Assembly (NCBI GenBank): GCA_021773355.1
Contig: JAJFKE010000049.1
Location: 186,001 to 250,000 of the forward strand
DNA length: 64,000 nt
Source of the DNA: Gammaproteobacteria bacterium
GTDB lineage: Bacteria > Pseudomonadota > Gammaproteobacteria > Pseudomonadales > Pseudohongiellaceae
Reading direction: 5' to 3'
Under the pieces are notes generated by a model, which worked only from the letters and a program-made list of their open reading frames with translations, had not been told where the DNA came from and did not search any database. Position numbers and translations under genes: made by a program. Each line of letters starts with the position of its first letter. The stretch's first letter is position 1. Of this stretch, positions 55,808-64,000 are shown in pieces.

Positions 55808-56845
55808 ATGTTTGGCCTGGGCAAAAAACAAAAGTCTCTAGCTTCGAATAGTAAGGAAGATAAAGACAAAGATTCCAAGGATGTTGTTCAGGCAACGCAA
55901 GCCATTGAGCACGCTTCGCAAGCCGATCCCGGTATTTTTTCAAGGCTGAAGAAAGGCCTAAGCCGAACGCGCGACAAATTTACGGATGGTCTGGTGGGCA
56001 TAGTCCGCGGCGAAAAATCCATCAATCTCGATTTACTTGACGAAGTAGAAACACAGTTACTCTCGGCAGATGTAGGTATCGATGCCACCGACCAAGTCAT
56101 TGCCAATCTTAAGCAGCAACTTGGTCGCAAGCAGTTAGCTGATCCTGAACAATTTATGGCCGCACTGAAACGCGAACTGGCAGATATTCTACAGCCTTGT
56201 GATATACCACTTACTATTCAGTCCCAATCCAAGCCCTTTGTAATATTGATGGTGGGAGTAAACGGTGTAGGCAAAACAACGTCCATTGGCAAACTGGCAA
56301 AACTTTTTCAGTCCCAGGGACTGAATGTCATGTTGGCGGCTGGAGATACCTTTAGAGCAGCAGCAGTTGAACAGCTGCAGGTCTGGGGAGAAAGAAACGC
56401 CGTCCCGGTTGTTGCACAAGCCACCGGCGCCGACAGCGCTTCCGTAATCTTTGACGCCTACCAATCTGCCAAGGCAAAACAGGTTGATGTGCTCATTGCC
56501 GATACCGCCGGCCGTCTGCACACAAAAGATAATCTGATGAACGAGCTAGAAAAAATAGTTCGCGTACTGAAGAAGCAAGACGAAAGATTACCGGATGAAA
56601 TTCTGTTGGTATTGGATGCTACGACTGGACAAAACGCACTTAGCCAAGCGGAAAGTTTTAACAATACGACTACCCTTAGCGGCATCGCCTTAACGAAACT
56701 GGATGGCACTGCGAAGGGCGGTGTAGTTTTCGCGCTAGCTAAAAAACTGTGCCTGCCAATTCGATTTATTGGTGTAGGCGAAAAGATCGATGATCTGCGG
56801 CCCTTTCACGCTGAAGAATTTGTTGACGCCCTTTTTTCTGAATGA
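55808..56845 (+). CDS. ftsY: signal recognition particle receptor
   Basis: SRP receptor GTPase that targets nascent membrane proteins to SecYEG. 345 residues: a short charged A region (about 1-45), helical N domain, and the G domain with GVNGVGKTTSIGKLA (G1), DTFRAAAVEQL, DTAGRLHTKDNL (G3) and TKLDGTAKGG (G4). First gene of ftsY-ftsE-ftsX. Confidence 0.97.
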   Translation: MFGLGKKQKSLASNSKEDKDKDSKDVVQATQAIEHASQADPGIFSRLKKGLSRTRDKFTDGLVGIVRGEKSINLDLLDEVETQLLSADVGIDATDQVIANLKQQLGRKQLADPEQFMAALKRELADILQPCDIPLTIQSQSKPFVILMVGVNGVGKTTSIGKLAKLFQSQGLNVMLAAGDTFRAAAVEQLQVWGERNAVPVVAQATGADSASVIFDAYQSAKAKQVDVLIADTAGRLHTKDNLMNELEKIVRVLKKQDERLPDEILLVLDATTGQNALSQAESFNNTTTLSGIALTKLDGTAKGGVVFALAKKLCLPIRFIGVGEKIDDLRPFHAEEFVDALFSE

Positions 56846-56888
56846 TTCTTCTCGATATAATTACATTGCAAAAAATACGGCCCTTAGC

Positions 56889-57566
56889 ATGATCAAATTT
56901 GATAGCGTAAGTAAGCGTTACGCCGATGGACAAGAAGCATTATCAAACATCAGTTTTGAGCTTAGCAAAGGCGAGTTGGCATTTATTACGGGGCATTCCG
57001 GCGCTGGCAAGAGCACCTTGCTGAAACTCATCCTGGCAATGGAATCTCCCAGTAGCGGACAACTAATTGCAAACGGCGTAAACCTAAACCGAATTTCCGG
57101 GAATCAAATTGCCAAACACCGGCGTCAAATAGGTACTGTGTTTCAGGACCACCAGCTGCTGCACGATAGAAGCGTATTCGATAACGTAGCCCTGCCTTTA
57201 GAAATTTGTGGCTATCAACCAAAAGAAGCACGCAGACGAGTGCGCGCGGCTTTGGACAAAGTGGGCTTGCTGAAAAAGGAACGCAGTTTCCCGGAAGCCC
57301 TCTCGGGCGGCGAACAGCAACGGGTTGGAATAGCCAGAGCTGTAGTAAACCGACCGAGCATAATACTCGCCGACGAACCTACCGGAAACCTTGACCCTGT
57401 CCTGTCTGCTGAGGTGATAAAAGTATTCGGCCAATTTAGGAGCGTCGGCGTATGTCTGCTGGTCGCCAGCCATGATGCCGCTCTTATCGAAAGATTGAAT
57501 TGCAGAACTTTGGTACTGGACAGCGGCAAGCTGCTAGCCGACCAAAAGCCAGCGGTGCAGCCATGA
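56889..57566 (+). CDS. ftsE: cell-division ABC transporter ATPase
   Basis: 225 residues from the ATG at 56889 (the open frame begins 33 codons earlier inside ftsY). Walker A GHSGAGKST (35-43), Q-loop VFQDHQLL, signature LSGGEQQR, Walker B IILADEPTG. With FtsX it activates periplasmic cell-wall hydrolases at the septum. Its stop overlaps the ftsX start in ATGA. Confidence 0.96.
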   Translation: MIKFDSVSKRYADGQEALSNISFELSKGELAFITGHSGAGKSTLLKLILAMESPSSGQLIANGVNLNRISGNQIAKHRRQIGTVFQDHQLLHDRSVFDNVALPLEICGYQPKEARRRVRAALDKVGLLKKERSFPEALSGGEQQRVGIARAVVNRPSIILADEPTGNLDPVLSAEVIKVFGQFRSVGVCLLVASHDAALIERLNCRTLVLDSGKLLADQKPAVQP

Positions 57567-58549
57567 GTGCGGCTTCGCGAGGTGCAGCGAAGTCTGCCTC
57601 GACTCGTCCAAAACCCAATAGACGCTCCGGGAACACCGAATCCTTTTCTAGCCTGCTGCAGGTGCATCGTCGAGTGGCAAGAGCCAGTATTAGGAGGTTT
57701 TTAGAAACGCCTGTTTCTAGCATGATGACAGTCTTTGTAGTTGCAGTCTCACTGCTACTCCCTGCATTGTTATTCGGACTGAGTAGCAATCTATCAAGCA
57801 TGCTTGCGGGCTTTCAGGACAATGCCCAAGTAACCCTGTTCTTACAGAATGAAGTTAGTGAAACCAGGGGATTAGAAGTTAGTGAGAGCTTACTAACACG
57901 GTCCGATGTTGGTACTGCTATGTATATATCGCCGCAACAGGCCCTGAATGAATTTGCGGCAGCTACTGGCCTAAATGAACTGTTGCAAGAAATTGTTAAT
58001 AACCCATTGCCGGGAGCGATAGTAGTCACAGCTAACGATGCATCGCCGCAAGCGGTTGAGAGCTTGGTGCAGCAATTGCAGGAAATCCCGGAGGTCGCTG
58101 TGGTCCAAGTCGATAGCCGCTGGCTACAAAGGCTGGCTGCCATATCCAAGCTCGTCAGCGTGCTAAGTCGGGTGCTGTCGCTTATCGTGGTCCTCGGACT
58201 GTTCTTTATCGTGGGAAATACCATAAAGCTAGCTGTTGAGAACCGCAAAGCGGAGATTCGGGTTATTAAATTGGTTGGCGGCACTAATATGTTCGCAGCC
58301 AGGCCTTTTCTGTACAGTGGATTACTTTATGGCTTGAGTGGCGGTGTGTTGGCCATAATTTTACAAGCTATTGCTTTATATGCATTTAATTCAAATTTTG
58401 AGCTGCTAATGCAACTCTACGAAAGCCAATTCCAGCTGCAAGGCTTCGGCTTGAGCAATGCACTCTTAGTAATCTTGGCCGGCGGCGCTGTAGGCTGGGG
58501 CGCAGCCTTACTGGCTAGTTTAAGGCACATACATCTTATTGAGCCCTGA
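57563..58549 (+). CDS. ftsX: cell-division ABC transporter permease
   Basis: 328 residues from the ATG at 57563, in a 4-bp ATGA overlap with ftsE; an upstream ATG (57500) would read inside ftsE. An Arg/Ser-rich N-terminus precedes four membrane helices (about 55-78, 205-230, 250-275, 300-325) and a large periplasmic loop (about 80-200), the FtsX fold. KLVGGTNMFAARPFLYSGLLYG is diagnostic. Confidence 0.95.
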   Translation: MSAASRGAAKSASTRPKPNRRSGNTESFSSLLQVHRRVARASIRRFLETPVSSMMTVFVVAVSLLLPALLFGLSSNLSSMLAGFQDNAQVTLFLQNEVSETRGLEVSESLLTRSDVGTAMYISPQQALNEFAAATGLNELLQEIVNNPLPGAIVVTANDASPQAVESLVQQLQEIPEVAVVQVDSRWLQRLAAISKLVSVLSRVLSLIVVLGLFFIVGNTIKLAVENRKAEIRVIKLVGGTNMFAARPFLYSGLLYGLSGGVLAIILQAIALYAFNSNFELLMQLYESQFQLQGFGLSNALLVILAGGAVGWGAALLASLRHIHLIEP

Positions 58550-58674
58550 ATGCTCCGATTCGAGTGAGTTTTCCCTAAGTAAAGCCTTGAAACTCTGGAA
58601 ATAGGCCCAATGTTTGACCTAGATTAACGCCTTTAGATTCTGTCTGCAGGAGAATGGCTCTAGTGCTAGTCGCG

Positions 58675-58703
58675 GGAACTTCGCCAAAGCCCACGATTCA
58701 TGG
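58675..58703 (+). promoter_or_regulatory. sigma-E-type promoter upstream of rpoH
   Basis: GGAACTT (58675-58681) is a perfect match to the RpoE -35 consensus. With 16 bp spacing follows TCATGG (58698-58703), a partial match to the TC-rich -10. In Escherichia coli rpoH has a sigma-E promoter with the same spacing, linking envelope stress to the heat-shock factor. The weak -10 limits confidence. Confidence 0.5.
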
Positions 58704-58734
58704 GCTATGCAATGGAAAGCATTATTGGCGAAGT
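58678..58734. repeat. three-way-junction inverted repeat upstream of rpoH
   Basis: A perfect 10-bp outer stem ACTTCGCCAA (58678-58687) / TTGGCGAAGT (58725-58734) encloses two hairpins with almost no unpaired bases between: AGCCCA/TGGGCT (58688-58693/58701-58706) and ATGC/GCAT (58707-58710/58719-58722). It overlaps the sigma-E-like -35 and the -35 of the second promoter. A regulatory element or mobile palindromic unit. Confidence 0.6.
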
Positions 58735-58754
58735 GGAAGTTTGAATGCTAAAAT
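58725..58754 (+). promoter_or_regulatory. sigma70-like promoter for rpoH
   Basis: TTGGCG (58725-58730), 18 bp, then TG-C-TAAAAT (-10 at 58749-58754 with a TGn extension), 53 bp before the start codon. Its -35 is the right arm of the three-way-junction repeat. Confidence 0.45.
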
Positions 58755-58807
58755 GCGGTCTGTTAATCCGTAATCCAATGATTAGATTTCGAATTATTTA
58801 GGACAGA

Positions 58808-59680
58808 GTGAATTTCAAAATGAGCACAGCTAACAGTTTACAAGTTTTCGACCCTACTACGCCGGGTCAGGATCTGACTGCTTACATCGCATCAGTGAAT
58901 AGCATTGCTATACTCACACCGGAGCAGGAGCTTGAGCTTGCCAAGCAATATTATTATGAAGATAACGTAGACGCGGCGCGGCAACTGGTTCTCGCCCACC
59001 TACGTTTTGTTGTGCACATGTCCAAAACTTATTCCGGCTACGGGCTTTCCCAAGCTGATCTGATTCAAGAAGGCAATGTTGGCCTGATGAAAGCGGTAAA
59101 ACGCTTTAACCCTGAAGTTGGCGTTCGCCTGGTTTCCTTTGCAGTGCATTGGATCAAGGCGGAGATGCATGAGTACATTCTGCGCAACTGGCGTATCGTG
59201 AAGATCGCCACTACCAAAGCGCAGCGTAAATTGTTCTTCAACTTACGTAGCTCGAAGAAGCGCCTTGGTTGGTTGAACAACGAAGAAGCCGAAGCCATGG
59301 CACAAGATCTTGGCGTCGATGCCAAGGTGGTTCGACAAATGGAAGGTCGAATGGCTTCCTACGACACTGCCTTCGATGCCGATTCTGACAGTGATGATGA
59401 GTCAGCTTATAAAGCGCCTGCTTATTATTTGGAAGATCAATCTTCAGACTTGGCTAGCACAATCGAAGAAACCGAGTGGGAAGAAGTCACCAATAACAGT
59501 CTTCATACTGCGATGGCTGAATTAGATGATCGCAGCAAAGATATTTTGAACAGCCGCTGGTTAAGCGAAAACAAAGCTACTCTGCACGAGCTAGCCGATC
59601 GCTACGGTATTTCTGCTGAGAGAATTCGACAGCTGGAAAAAAACGCGATGAATAAGATCAAAGTAAAAATGGCAGCCTAA
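58808..59680 (+). CDS. rpoH: heat-shock sigma factor sigma-32
   Basis: 290 residues. Region 2 holds [65 protein letters not shown] (regions 2.2-2.4, split here only by naming: [41 protein letters not shown]). The RpoH box QRKLFFNLR follows, and region 4.2 has [19 protein letters not shown]. The GTG at 58808 has AGGA 4 nt upstream; an ATG at 58820 is the other choice. Follows ftsX as in other gammaproteobacteria but with its own promoters. Confidence 0.96.
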   Translation: MNFKMSTANSLQVFDPTTPGQDLTAYIASVNSIAILTPEQELELAKQYYYEDNVDAARQLVLAHLRFVVHMSKTYSGYGLSQADLIQEGNVGLMKAVKRFNPEVGVRLVSFAVHWIKAEMHEYILRNWRIVKIATTKAQRKLFFNLRSSKKRLGWLNNEEAEAMAQDLGVDAKVVRQMEGRMASYDTAFDADSDSDDESAYKAPAYYLEDQSSDLASTIEETEWEEVTNNSLHTAMAELDDRSKDILNSRWLSENKATLHELADRYGISAERIRQLEKNAMNKIKVKMAA

Positions 59681-59692
59681 TTTATGTAAGCT

Positions 59693-59724
59693 AAAAAGCC
59701 GCGACAAGCTCGCGGCTTTTTTTT
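59693..59724 (+). terminator. rho-independent terminator after rpoH
   Basis: A perfect 7-bp stem GCCGCGA/TCGCGGC (59698-59704, 59710-59716) with loop CAAGC, preceded by A5 and followed by T8. Classic, and possibly bidirectional. Confidence 0.93.
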
Positions 59725-59773
59725 GACTTCAATTTGTAATCCCGCGCCCGACGCGCGATGTACAGTGAAACTC

Positions 59774-60157
59774 ATGAGTAAACTAATTATTATGTTGGCT
59801 GGTATCAATGGATTCCTTGCGATTTCTCTCGGTGCCTTCGCCTCCCATATCTTACGAGACAAACTCAGCCCCGAATTACTCAATACTTTCCAAACCGCAG
59901 TTCAATATCATATGTACCATACTCTAGCCTTGTTTGGCCTGGGACTGATGTTGATAAACTTTCCAACGGCGAACTTGCTTCGCCTTAGCGCCTACTTGAT
60001 GATGGCTGGAATAGTTCTATTCAGCGGAAGTCTGTACCTGCTCAGCATTACTGGCATACGCTGGCTGGGCGCAATCACACCATTGGGAGGAGTTTGTTTT
60101 CTGCTGGCGTGGGCCTTAATAGTCTGGTTTGCTGCCCGACAACAATTCCCCAGCTGA
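59774..60157 (+). CDS. DUF423 family small membrane protein
   Basis: About 127 residues from the ATG at 59774; the frame opens 17 codons earlier inside the terminator region. Four hydrophobic segments; GINGFLAISLGAFASHIL and FQTAVQYHMYHTLALFGLGL are marks of the DUF423 family (YwdK/TMEM256-like). Function unknown. Followed 20 bp later by thiS. Confidence 0.88.
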   Translation: MSKLIIMLAGINGFLAISLGAFASHILRDKLSPELLNTFQTAVQYHMYHTLALFGLGLMLINFPTANLLRLSAYLMMAGIVLFSGSLYLLSITGIRWLGAITPLGGVCFLLAWALIVWFAARQQFPS

Positions 60158-60177
60158 CAAAAGTTGAAGGTGAGATA

Positions 60178-60378
60178 ATGGATATCGTCGTAAATGGCGC
60201 CGCGCAAGAAGTGGCTCCTGCAACCAGTCTGCAACAGCTAATTGATTTTCTTAAGCTGGGCGATGGTAAGATTGCAATCGAAGTGAATGGTGAGATTGTG
60301 CCGCGCAGCCTATTTCATCAAACCATTCTTCAGCAAGGTGACAAGCTCGAAATTGTTCAGGCAATTGGTGGCGGATAA
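60178..60378 (+). CDS. thiS: thiamine biosynthesis sulfur carrier protein
   Basis: 66 residues, ATG at 60178 with AGGTGA upstream. Ubiquitin-like fold; the C-terminus EIVQAIGGG carries the Gly-Gly needed for thiocarboxylate formation. Supplies sulfur for the thiazole ring. 15 bp before thiG. Confidence 0.95.
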   Translation: MDIVVNGAAQEVAPATSLQQLIDFLKLGDGKIAIEVNGEIVPRSLFHQTILQQGDKLEIVQAIGGG

Positions 60379-60393
60379 CAAACGGAAACTAGC

Positions 60394-61182
60394 ATGAACA
60401 AGCAACAACGGTCGCTCTCGGTGGCAGGTATGGAATACCAATCCAGGCTCATTATCGGTAGCGGCAAGTATCGAGACTTTGCAGAAAATTTGGCCGCACT
60501 GGAGGCCAGCGGTGCAGAAATAATAACCGTGGCTATTCGTCGCGTAAATCTGGGCCAGAACAGCGACGAGCCAAGTCTGCTGGAGGTTATCTCTCCGAAG
60601 AAATACACTATTTTGCCAAACACCGCCGGCTGCTACAGTGCCGAAGATGCAGTGCGTACTTGCCGTATGGCGAGAGAATTATTAGACGGTCACAAATTGG
60701 TAAAGCTTGAAGTACTGGGTGATCAGAAAACTCTGTACCCTAACGTTACCGAAACACTAGTGGCTGCCGAGACGCTGGTTAAGGACGGTTTCGATGTCAT
60801 GGTTTATACCAGCGACGACCCCTTGATTGCGAAAAGGTTAGAGGAAATTGGCTGTGTTGCGGTAATGCCCCTGGGCGCGCCCATTGGTTCCGGATTGGGA
60901 ATTCGCAACCCGCACAATATTAGACTGATACTCGAAAACGCCGAAGTACCAATTATTGTGGACGCTGGAGTTGGTACAGCATCCGATGCGAGTATCGCCA
61001 TGGAATTGGGTTGCGACGGCGTGCTGATGAACACCGCCATAGCAGAAGCAAATAATCCCGCACTGATGGCATCGGCTATGAAGAAAGCGGTGGAGTCAGG
61101 CCGTGAGGCTTATCTCGCAGGCCGCATGCCAAGACGCTTATATGCGTCTGCCTCATCACCAACCGATGGAACGTTTTTCTAG
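60394..61182 (+). CDS. thiG: thiazole synthase
   Basis: 262 residues, TIM-barrel enzyme that forms the thiazole phosphate from DXP, the ThiS thiocarboxylate and dehydroglycine. [33 protein letters not shown], the Schiff-base lysine region [23 protein letters not shown] and [14 protein letters not shown] are diagnostic. Pairs with thiS directly upstream. Confidence 0.96.
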   Translation: MNKQQRSLSVAGMEYQSRLIIGSGKYRDFAENLAALEASGAEIITVAIRRVNLGQNSDEPSLLEVISPKKYTILPNTAGCYSAEDAVRTCRMARELLDGHKLVKLEVLGDQKTLYPNVTETLVAAETLVKDGFDVMVYTSDDPLIAKRLEEIGCVAVMPLGAPIGSGLGIRNPHNIRLILENAEVPIIVDAGVGTASDASIAMELGCDGVLMNTAIAEANNPALMASAMKKAVESGREAYLAGRMPRRLYASASSPTDGTFF

Positions 61183-61244
61183 GCTAGCGCTGAAGAACCT
61201 CGCGTCGGGCTTTCAGTCATTCTTGCGAAAGTAGTTATCTAACC

Positions 61245-61946
61245 GTGCCCAATCATTCTGACAGCGACCATAACAGACCAATCCGTAGCTATGTAATTCG
61301 CTCCGGACGCCTTACCGATGCACAGCGCAAAGCGATTGATAGCTATTGGACGCAGTACGTAATCGAATTTAACAATCATGCAATCGATCCGGTATCAATT
61401 TTCGCAGTGCCGCAAAAATTGACCGTTGAGATTGGTTTCGGCATGGGTGACTCCCTATTGGAAATGGCCCAATCAAATCCAGATGTAAATTTCCTTGGTA
61501 TCGAGGTTCACCAGCCCGGTGTTGGAAAATTACTGAATGGCATCGCTGAAAACCAACTGACGAATTTGAAAATCATTTGCCACGATGCCTCAGAGGTATT
61601 GCAGTTTGGTCTTCCTGCGCATTGTATCGATAGACTCTTGTTGTTTTTCCCAGATCCCTGGCACAAGAAGCGACACAATAAACGGCGACTGGTACAGCCA
61701 GAATTCATAGACCGATTACTTAAAAAAATGCGGCCTCAGGCGAAAATTCATTTCGCCACAGACTGGCAAGCCTATGCTGAGCATATGATGGAAGTCCTGG
61801 AAGCCAACCCAGAGCTGGAAAATGTCAACGGAGCGGGTGCGTTCTGGCTACAGCCGAATAGGCCAGTCACCAAGTTCGAACGAAGAGGTCAGCGCTTGGG
61901 ACATGGGGTCTGGGATTTATTGTTCCGTACCAAGGGTGAGAACTAG
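61245..61946 (+). CDS. trmB: tRNA (guanine46-N7)-methyltransferase
   Basis: 233 residues, GTG start. TVEIGFGMGDSLLEMA (SAM motif), NFLGIEVHQPGVGKLL, LLLFFPDPWHKKRHNKRRLVQ and FATDWQAYAEHMMEVL define TrmB. Last gene of the rpoH-thiSG-trmB block; convergent with the YgjP-like gene. Confidence 0.96.
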   Translation: MPNHSDSDHNRPIRSYVIRSGRLTDAQRKAIDSYWTQYVIEFNNHAIDPVSIFAVPQKLTVEIGFGMGDSLLEMAQSNPDVNFLGIEVHQPGVGKLLNGIAENQLTNLKIICHDASEVLQFGLPAHCIDRLLLFFPDPWHKKRHNKRRLVQPEFIDRLLKKMRPQAKIHFATDWQAYAEHMMEVLEANPELENVNGAGAFWLQPNRPVTKFERRGQRLGHGVWDLLFRTKGEN

Positions 61947-61969
61947 CTACACGCAGCTGCAATCAAACC

Positions 61970-62710
61970 TTAGAACCAGAATCGGTGCTCGTGCTCTTTT
62001 AGCCAGCCAATATAGTGATCACAATCTGGGCAGATTGCCTCTACCTGATTCCAGAAACGCTGCGAATGATCCATGTGCAGCAAGTGACAGACTTCGTGAG
62101 TAATCATGTAGTCGATGATGCTAAAGGGGGCTAGCATGATTAGCCAATTGTACTGAAGTATCCCGGTCGAGGTGCAATGTCCCCACTTGGATTTGGTCTT
62201 TCTAAGCTTTATCTCGGTAATTTTATGCTCAACCCCCAGATGACGCGCCAGACCCCTTGCCCGGGGCAAAATATACTCGCTGGCCTTGTCGATTAGGAAG
62301 TCCTCAACCTGAATCTGTGCCTTGGCTGCAGTCAGTTTATGACCTTGAATGATAAATTCATCGCCCATGACCATGACTCTCTGTTTGCGCCCTTCCTTGA
62401 AGACGATAGTGAGCTCGCGTGCCCTATAAAAAATCTTTGCACCCCGCTCGATACGCAGGGCCTCTTTGTCGCGCAATGACTCCTCATACAGGCGCCCCTC
62501 GATCCAGCCTTGGTTAGAACCAATAAATTCTTCAAGCTCTGCCTTCGAAGCACGCAATGGGCAACGCACTACAACTTTCTTGTGCTGAATATACAGAGCC
62601 AGTGTCTTACGTTTGCTACGTAATATTTCACAGTCGAAGGCTCGCACTGGCGCCTTGCTTCTGCCGCCAAAATTCAAAGGTAGTATTCTTGTCTTACTCA
62701 TTAGACTCAC
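61970..62710 (-). CDS. YgjP-like M48/DUF45 metallopeptidase-family protein
   Basis: 246 residues. Zinc site HEVCHLLHMDHSQRFW near the C-terminus, KSKWGHCTSTGILQYNWLIMLAP before it, and the N-terminal beta-rich half typical of the YgjP/DUF45 family. Function unclear. Its GTG start overlaps the stop of the upstream methyltransferase gene in GTGA, so translation is probably coupled; an ATG at 62701 is the alternative. Confidence 0.88.
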   Translation of the reverse strand: MSLMSKTRILPLNFGGRSKAPVRAFDCEILRSKRKTLALYIQHKKVVVRCPLRASKAELEEFIGSNQGWIEGRLYEESLRDKEALRIERGAKIFYRARELTIVFKEGRKQRVMVMGDEFIIQGHKLTAAKAQIQVEDFLIDKASEYILPRARGLARHLGVEHKITEIKLRKTKSKWGHCTSTGILQYNWLIMLAPFSIIDYMITHEVCHLLHMDHSQRFWNQVEAICPDCDHYIGWLKEHEHRFWF

Positions 62711-63264
62711 TTTTTAGTTGGTTTTCTAGCTACCAATTGGGCTACTGCTCGGTCTGGATCGAATAGCACACCCTCAAATTCCTGCAATATCTCCCAGCCT
62801 GAAAATTCCTGGGCTAATTCGCCAAGCTGTAGCAGAAAATCCAGGTTATTCGGCCTGCCGAACTGTTTCTGATTCACCGTAAAAGTCTCGTAAATTAGCA
62901 AGCCACCGGGTCGAATAGCTTCTCTAATTTGAGCAAATAGCGGCCTATGCAGATAGTTAAAAACCATTATTGCATCGAAGCGTTTGCCGACTAGGGGATT
63001 ACTGCCCTCTACCTCAAAATCTATCTGCCAACACTCACTGCATTTGGTTTCGTCACCGCCTGCTTCTAATGCCGAAGTTATAGACTGCAGATGGGCCTCA
63101 CTATTATCTGCAAATATCACAGGAACATTACGACTAGTTAGAAATAATCCATTTCTTCCTTGTCCGCAGGCCAGATCCAACACGCCATACTCGATTCGCA
63201 GGCTCTCCAACAGCGGAATGTTTGTCACAAGCAAAGATGAAGCACTGGCATTTGAATGTGACAT
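62707..63264 (-). CDS. class I SAM-dependent methyltransferase (TehB-like)
   Basis: 185 residues. SAM motif I VLDLACGQGRNGLFL, motif II IFADNS, motif IV FDAIMVFNYLHRPLF and post-motif RPGGLLIYETFT. Substrate unknown; the fold resembles TehB-type methyltransferases. The frame ends in GTGA with the YgjP-like gene. Divergent from cmoA. Confidence 0.85.
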   Translation of the reverse strand: MSHSNASASSLLVTNIPLLESLRIEYGVLDLACGQGRNGLFLTSRNVPVIFADNSEAHLQSITSALEAGGDETKCSECWQIDFEVEGSNPLVGKRFDAIMVFNYLHRPLFAQIREAIRPGGLLIYETFTVNQKQFGRPNNLDFLLQLGELAQEFSGWEILQEFEGVLFDPDRAVAQLVARKPTKK

Positions 63265-63436
63265 GGATTACCGGATAATGCACTGTAAACAACAAGAGTT
63301 AAAGTGATGAAAGAAACTACAGAAACATTTAACGACTGCATGCGTAAAATAGTTTAAACATTCGCAGTTCACAATATGCTAGTGTGCTTTTTGCTCATAG
63401 ATTTTCGGACTCAGCAATAGCAACAATTAAATCCCG

Positions 63437-64000
63437 ATGACAGAACCTACTCAGAACAAAGATCGTCTGTTTGCCGACAAACTATTACCCGGTGATTTTG
63501 TTTTCGACGAACAAGTTGCCAATGTTTTCGAAGACATGATCAATCGCTCTGTGCCGGGTTACAGCACAATTATTGCAATGATAGGGGTTTTAGCGGAGCG
63601 CTATTGCCAGGAGCGGAGCAATATCTATGACCTCGGTTGCAGCCTGGGAGGAGCCACTCTGGCAGCTGTCAGCCGGCTTGATTGTCTAGAGTATGCAGCT
63701 ATAGCAATAGACAATTCTGCTGCAATGATCCAACGGCTTGAAAACAGGCTGGCAGAATTACCACAATTCGCTGGCAAAATTGAATGCCGCTGTGAAAATC
63801 TGCAGGAGTCAGAAATTACTGATGCTTCGATAGTGGTACTGAATTTCACTCTGCAATTTATACCCCTTAAAGATAGAGCCGATCTGTTAGCCAAGATTTA
63901 TCATGGCATGCGTCCCGGAGCAGTGCTGATTATTTCGGAGAAGATTAGTTTCCCGGATGAGAAGTTAAATCAGCTGTTCATCGAGATGTATCACAGCTTC
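63437..64000 (+). CDS. cmoA: carboxy-S-adenosyl-L-methionine synthase (cut by the window edge)
   Basis: 188 codons are visible from the ATG at 63437, and the frame is open to the window end; the full protein is usually about 240-250 residues, so the last quarter is missing. DRLFADKLLPGDFVFDEQVANVFEDMI, the SAM motif IYDLGCSLGGATLAA, VVLNFTLQFIP and IISEKISFPDEKLN identify CmoA, which converts prephenate and SAM to carboxy-SAM for cmo5U in tRNA. cmoB presumably follows outside the window. Confidence 0.95.
   Translation, partial: MTEPTQNKDRLFADKLLPGDFVFDEQVANVFEDMINRSVPGYSTIIAMIGVLAERYCQERSNIYDLGCSLGGATLAAVSRLDCLEYAAIAIDNSAAMIQRLENRLAELPQFAGKIECRCENLQESEITDASIVVLNFTLQFIPLKDRADLLAKIYHGMRPGAVLIISEKISFPDEKLNQLFIEMYHSF

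Overview
The window looks like chromosomal DNA of a marine-type gammaproteobacterium of moderate GC content. The evidence is gene order and protein style: ftsY-ftsE-ftsX-rpoH followed by DUF423, thiS, thiG and trmB; a Pseudomonas-like waaF-waaC-waaG-waaP core-LPS run; a poly-serine lipoprotein of the kind common in Cellvibrio-like lineages; and cmoA at the right edge. I saw no rRNA, tRNA, CRISPR array or complete insertion sequence. The genus is inference.

Layout. 0.2-0.8 kb: an exported redoxin with an in-frame TGA exactly where the first active-site Cys belongs and a hairpin just downstream, so probably a selenoprotein. 1-8 kb: a DUF5916 outer-membrane protein, then the glycine cleavage genes gcvT-gcvH-gcvP. 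8.1-14.6 kb (minus strand): six tightly packed genes, an LpxL-like acyltransferase, an acyl carrier protein, an HlyD-type adaptor, a C39-peptidase ABC exporter, a degenerate Y1-transposase-like protein and a membrane protein. These look like an uncharacterised system for making or exporting an acylated or peptide product. 14.9-16.4 kb: small conserved proteins, including a DUF4180/YbjQ in-frame fusion. 16.5-21.2 kb: pepQ, waaA, a FAD oxidoreductase and an aldo/keto reductase.

21.3-32.8 kb is an envelope block: hldE, an LpxL-family acyltransferase, a GT-C-like membrane protein, and a minus-strand operon waaF-waaC-waaG-waaP-double kinase-carbamoyltransferase that should build, phosphorylate and carbamoylate the inner core. 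An orphan GspE/PilB-type ATPase follows.

34.9-50.0 kb (minus strand) is the most unusual region. It holds about 13 co-directional, mostly abutting genes: a TPR protein with a TonB_C-like tail, a poly-Ser lipoprotein, more lipoproteins, a membrane TPR protein, a membrane PEGA-repeat/formylglycine-enzyme-fold protein, a small acidic secreted protein, an ExbB/TolQ-like channel protein, an actin/Hsp70-like protein with an FHA-like tail, two proteins joining a TolR/ExbD-like anchor to a von Willebrand A domain, and an M48 lipoprotein protease. Together they suggest an ion-driven envelope machine I cannot match to a named system.

50.3-64 kb is mostly housekeeping: hyuA-like hydantoinase, mutM, coaD, a YheT hydrolase, rsmD, ftsYEX, rpoH (with a sigma-E-like promoter and a three-way-junction inverted repeat upstream), DUF423, thiS, thiG, trmB, a YgjP-like peptidase, a methyltransferase and a truncated cmoA.
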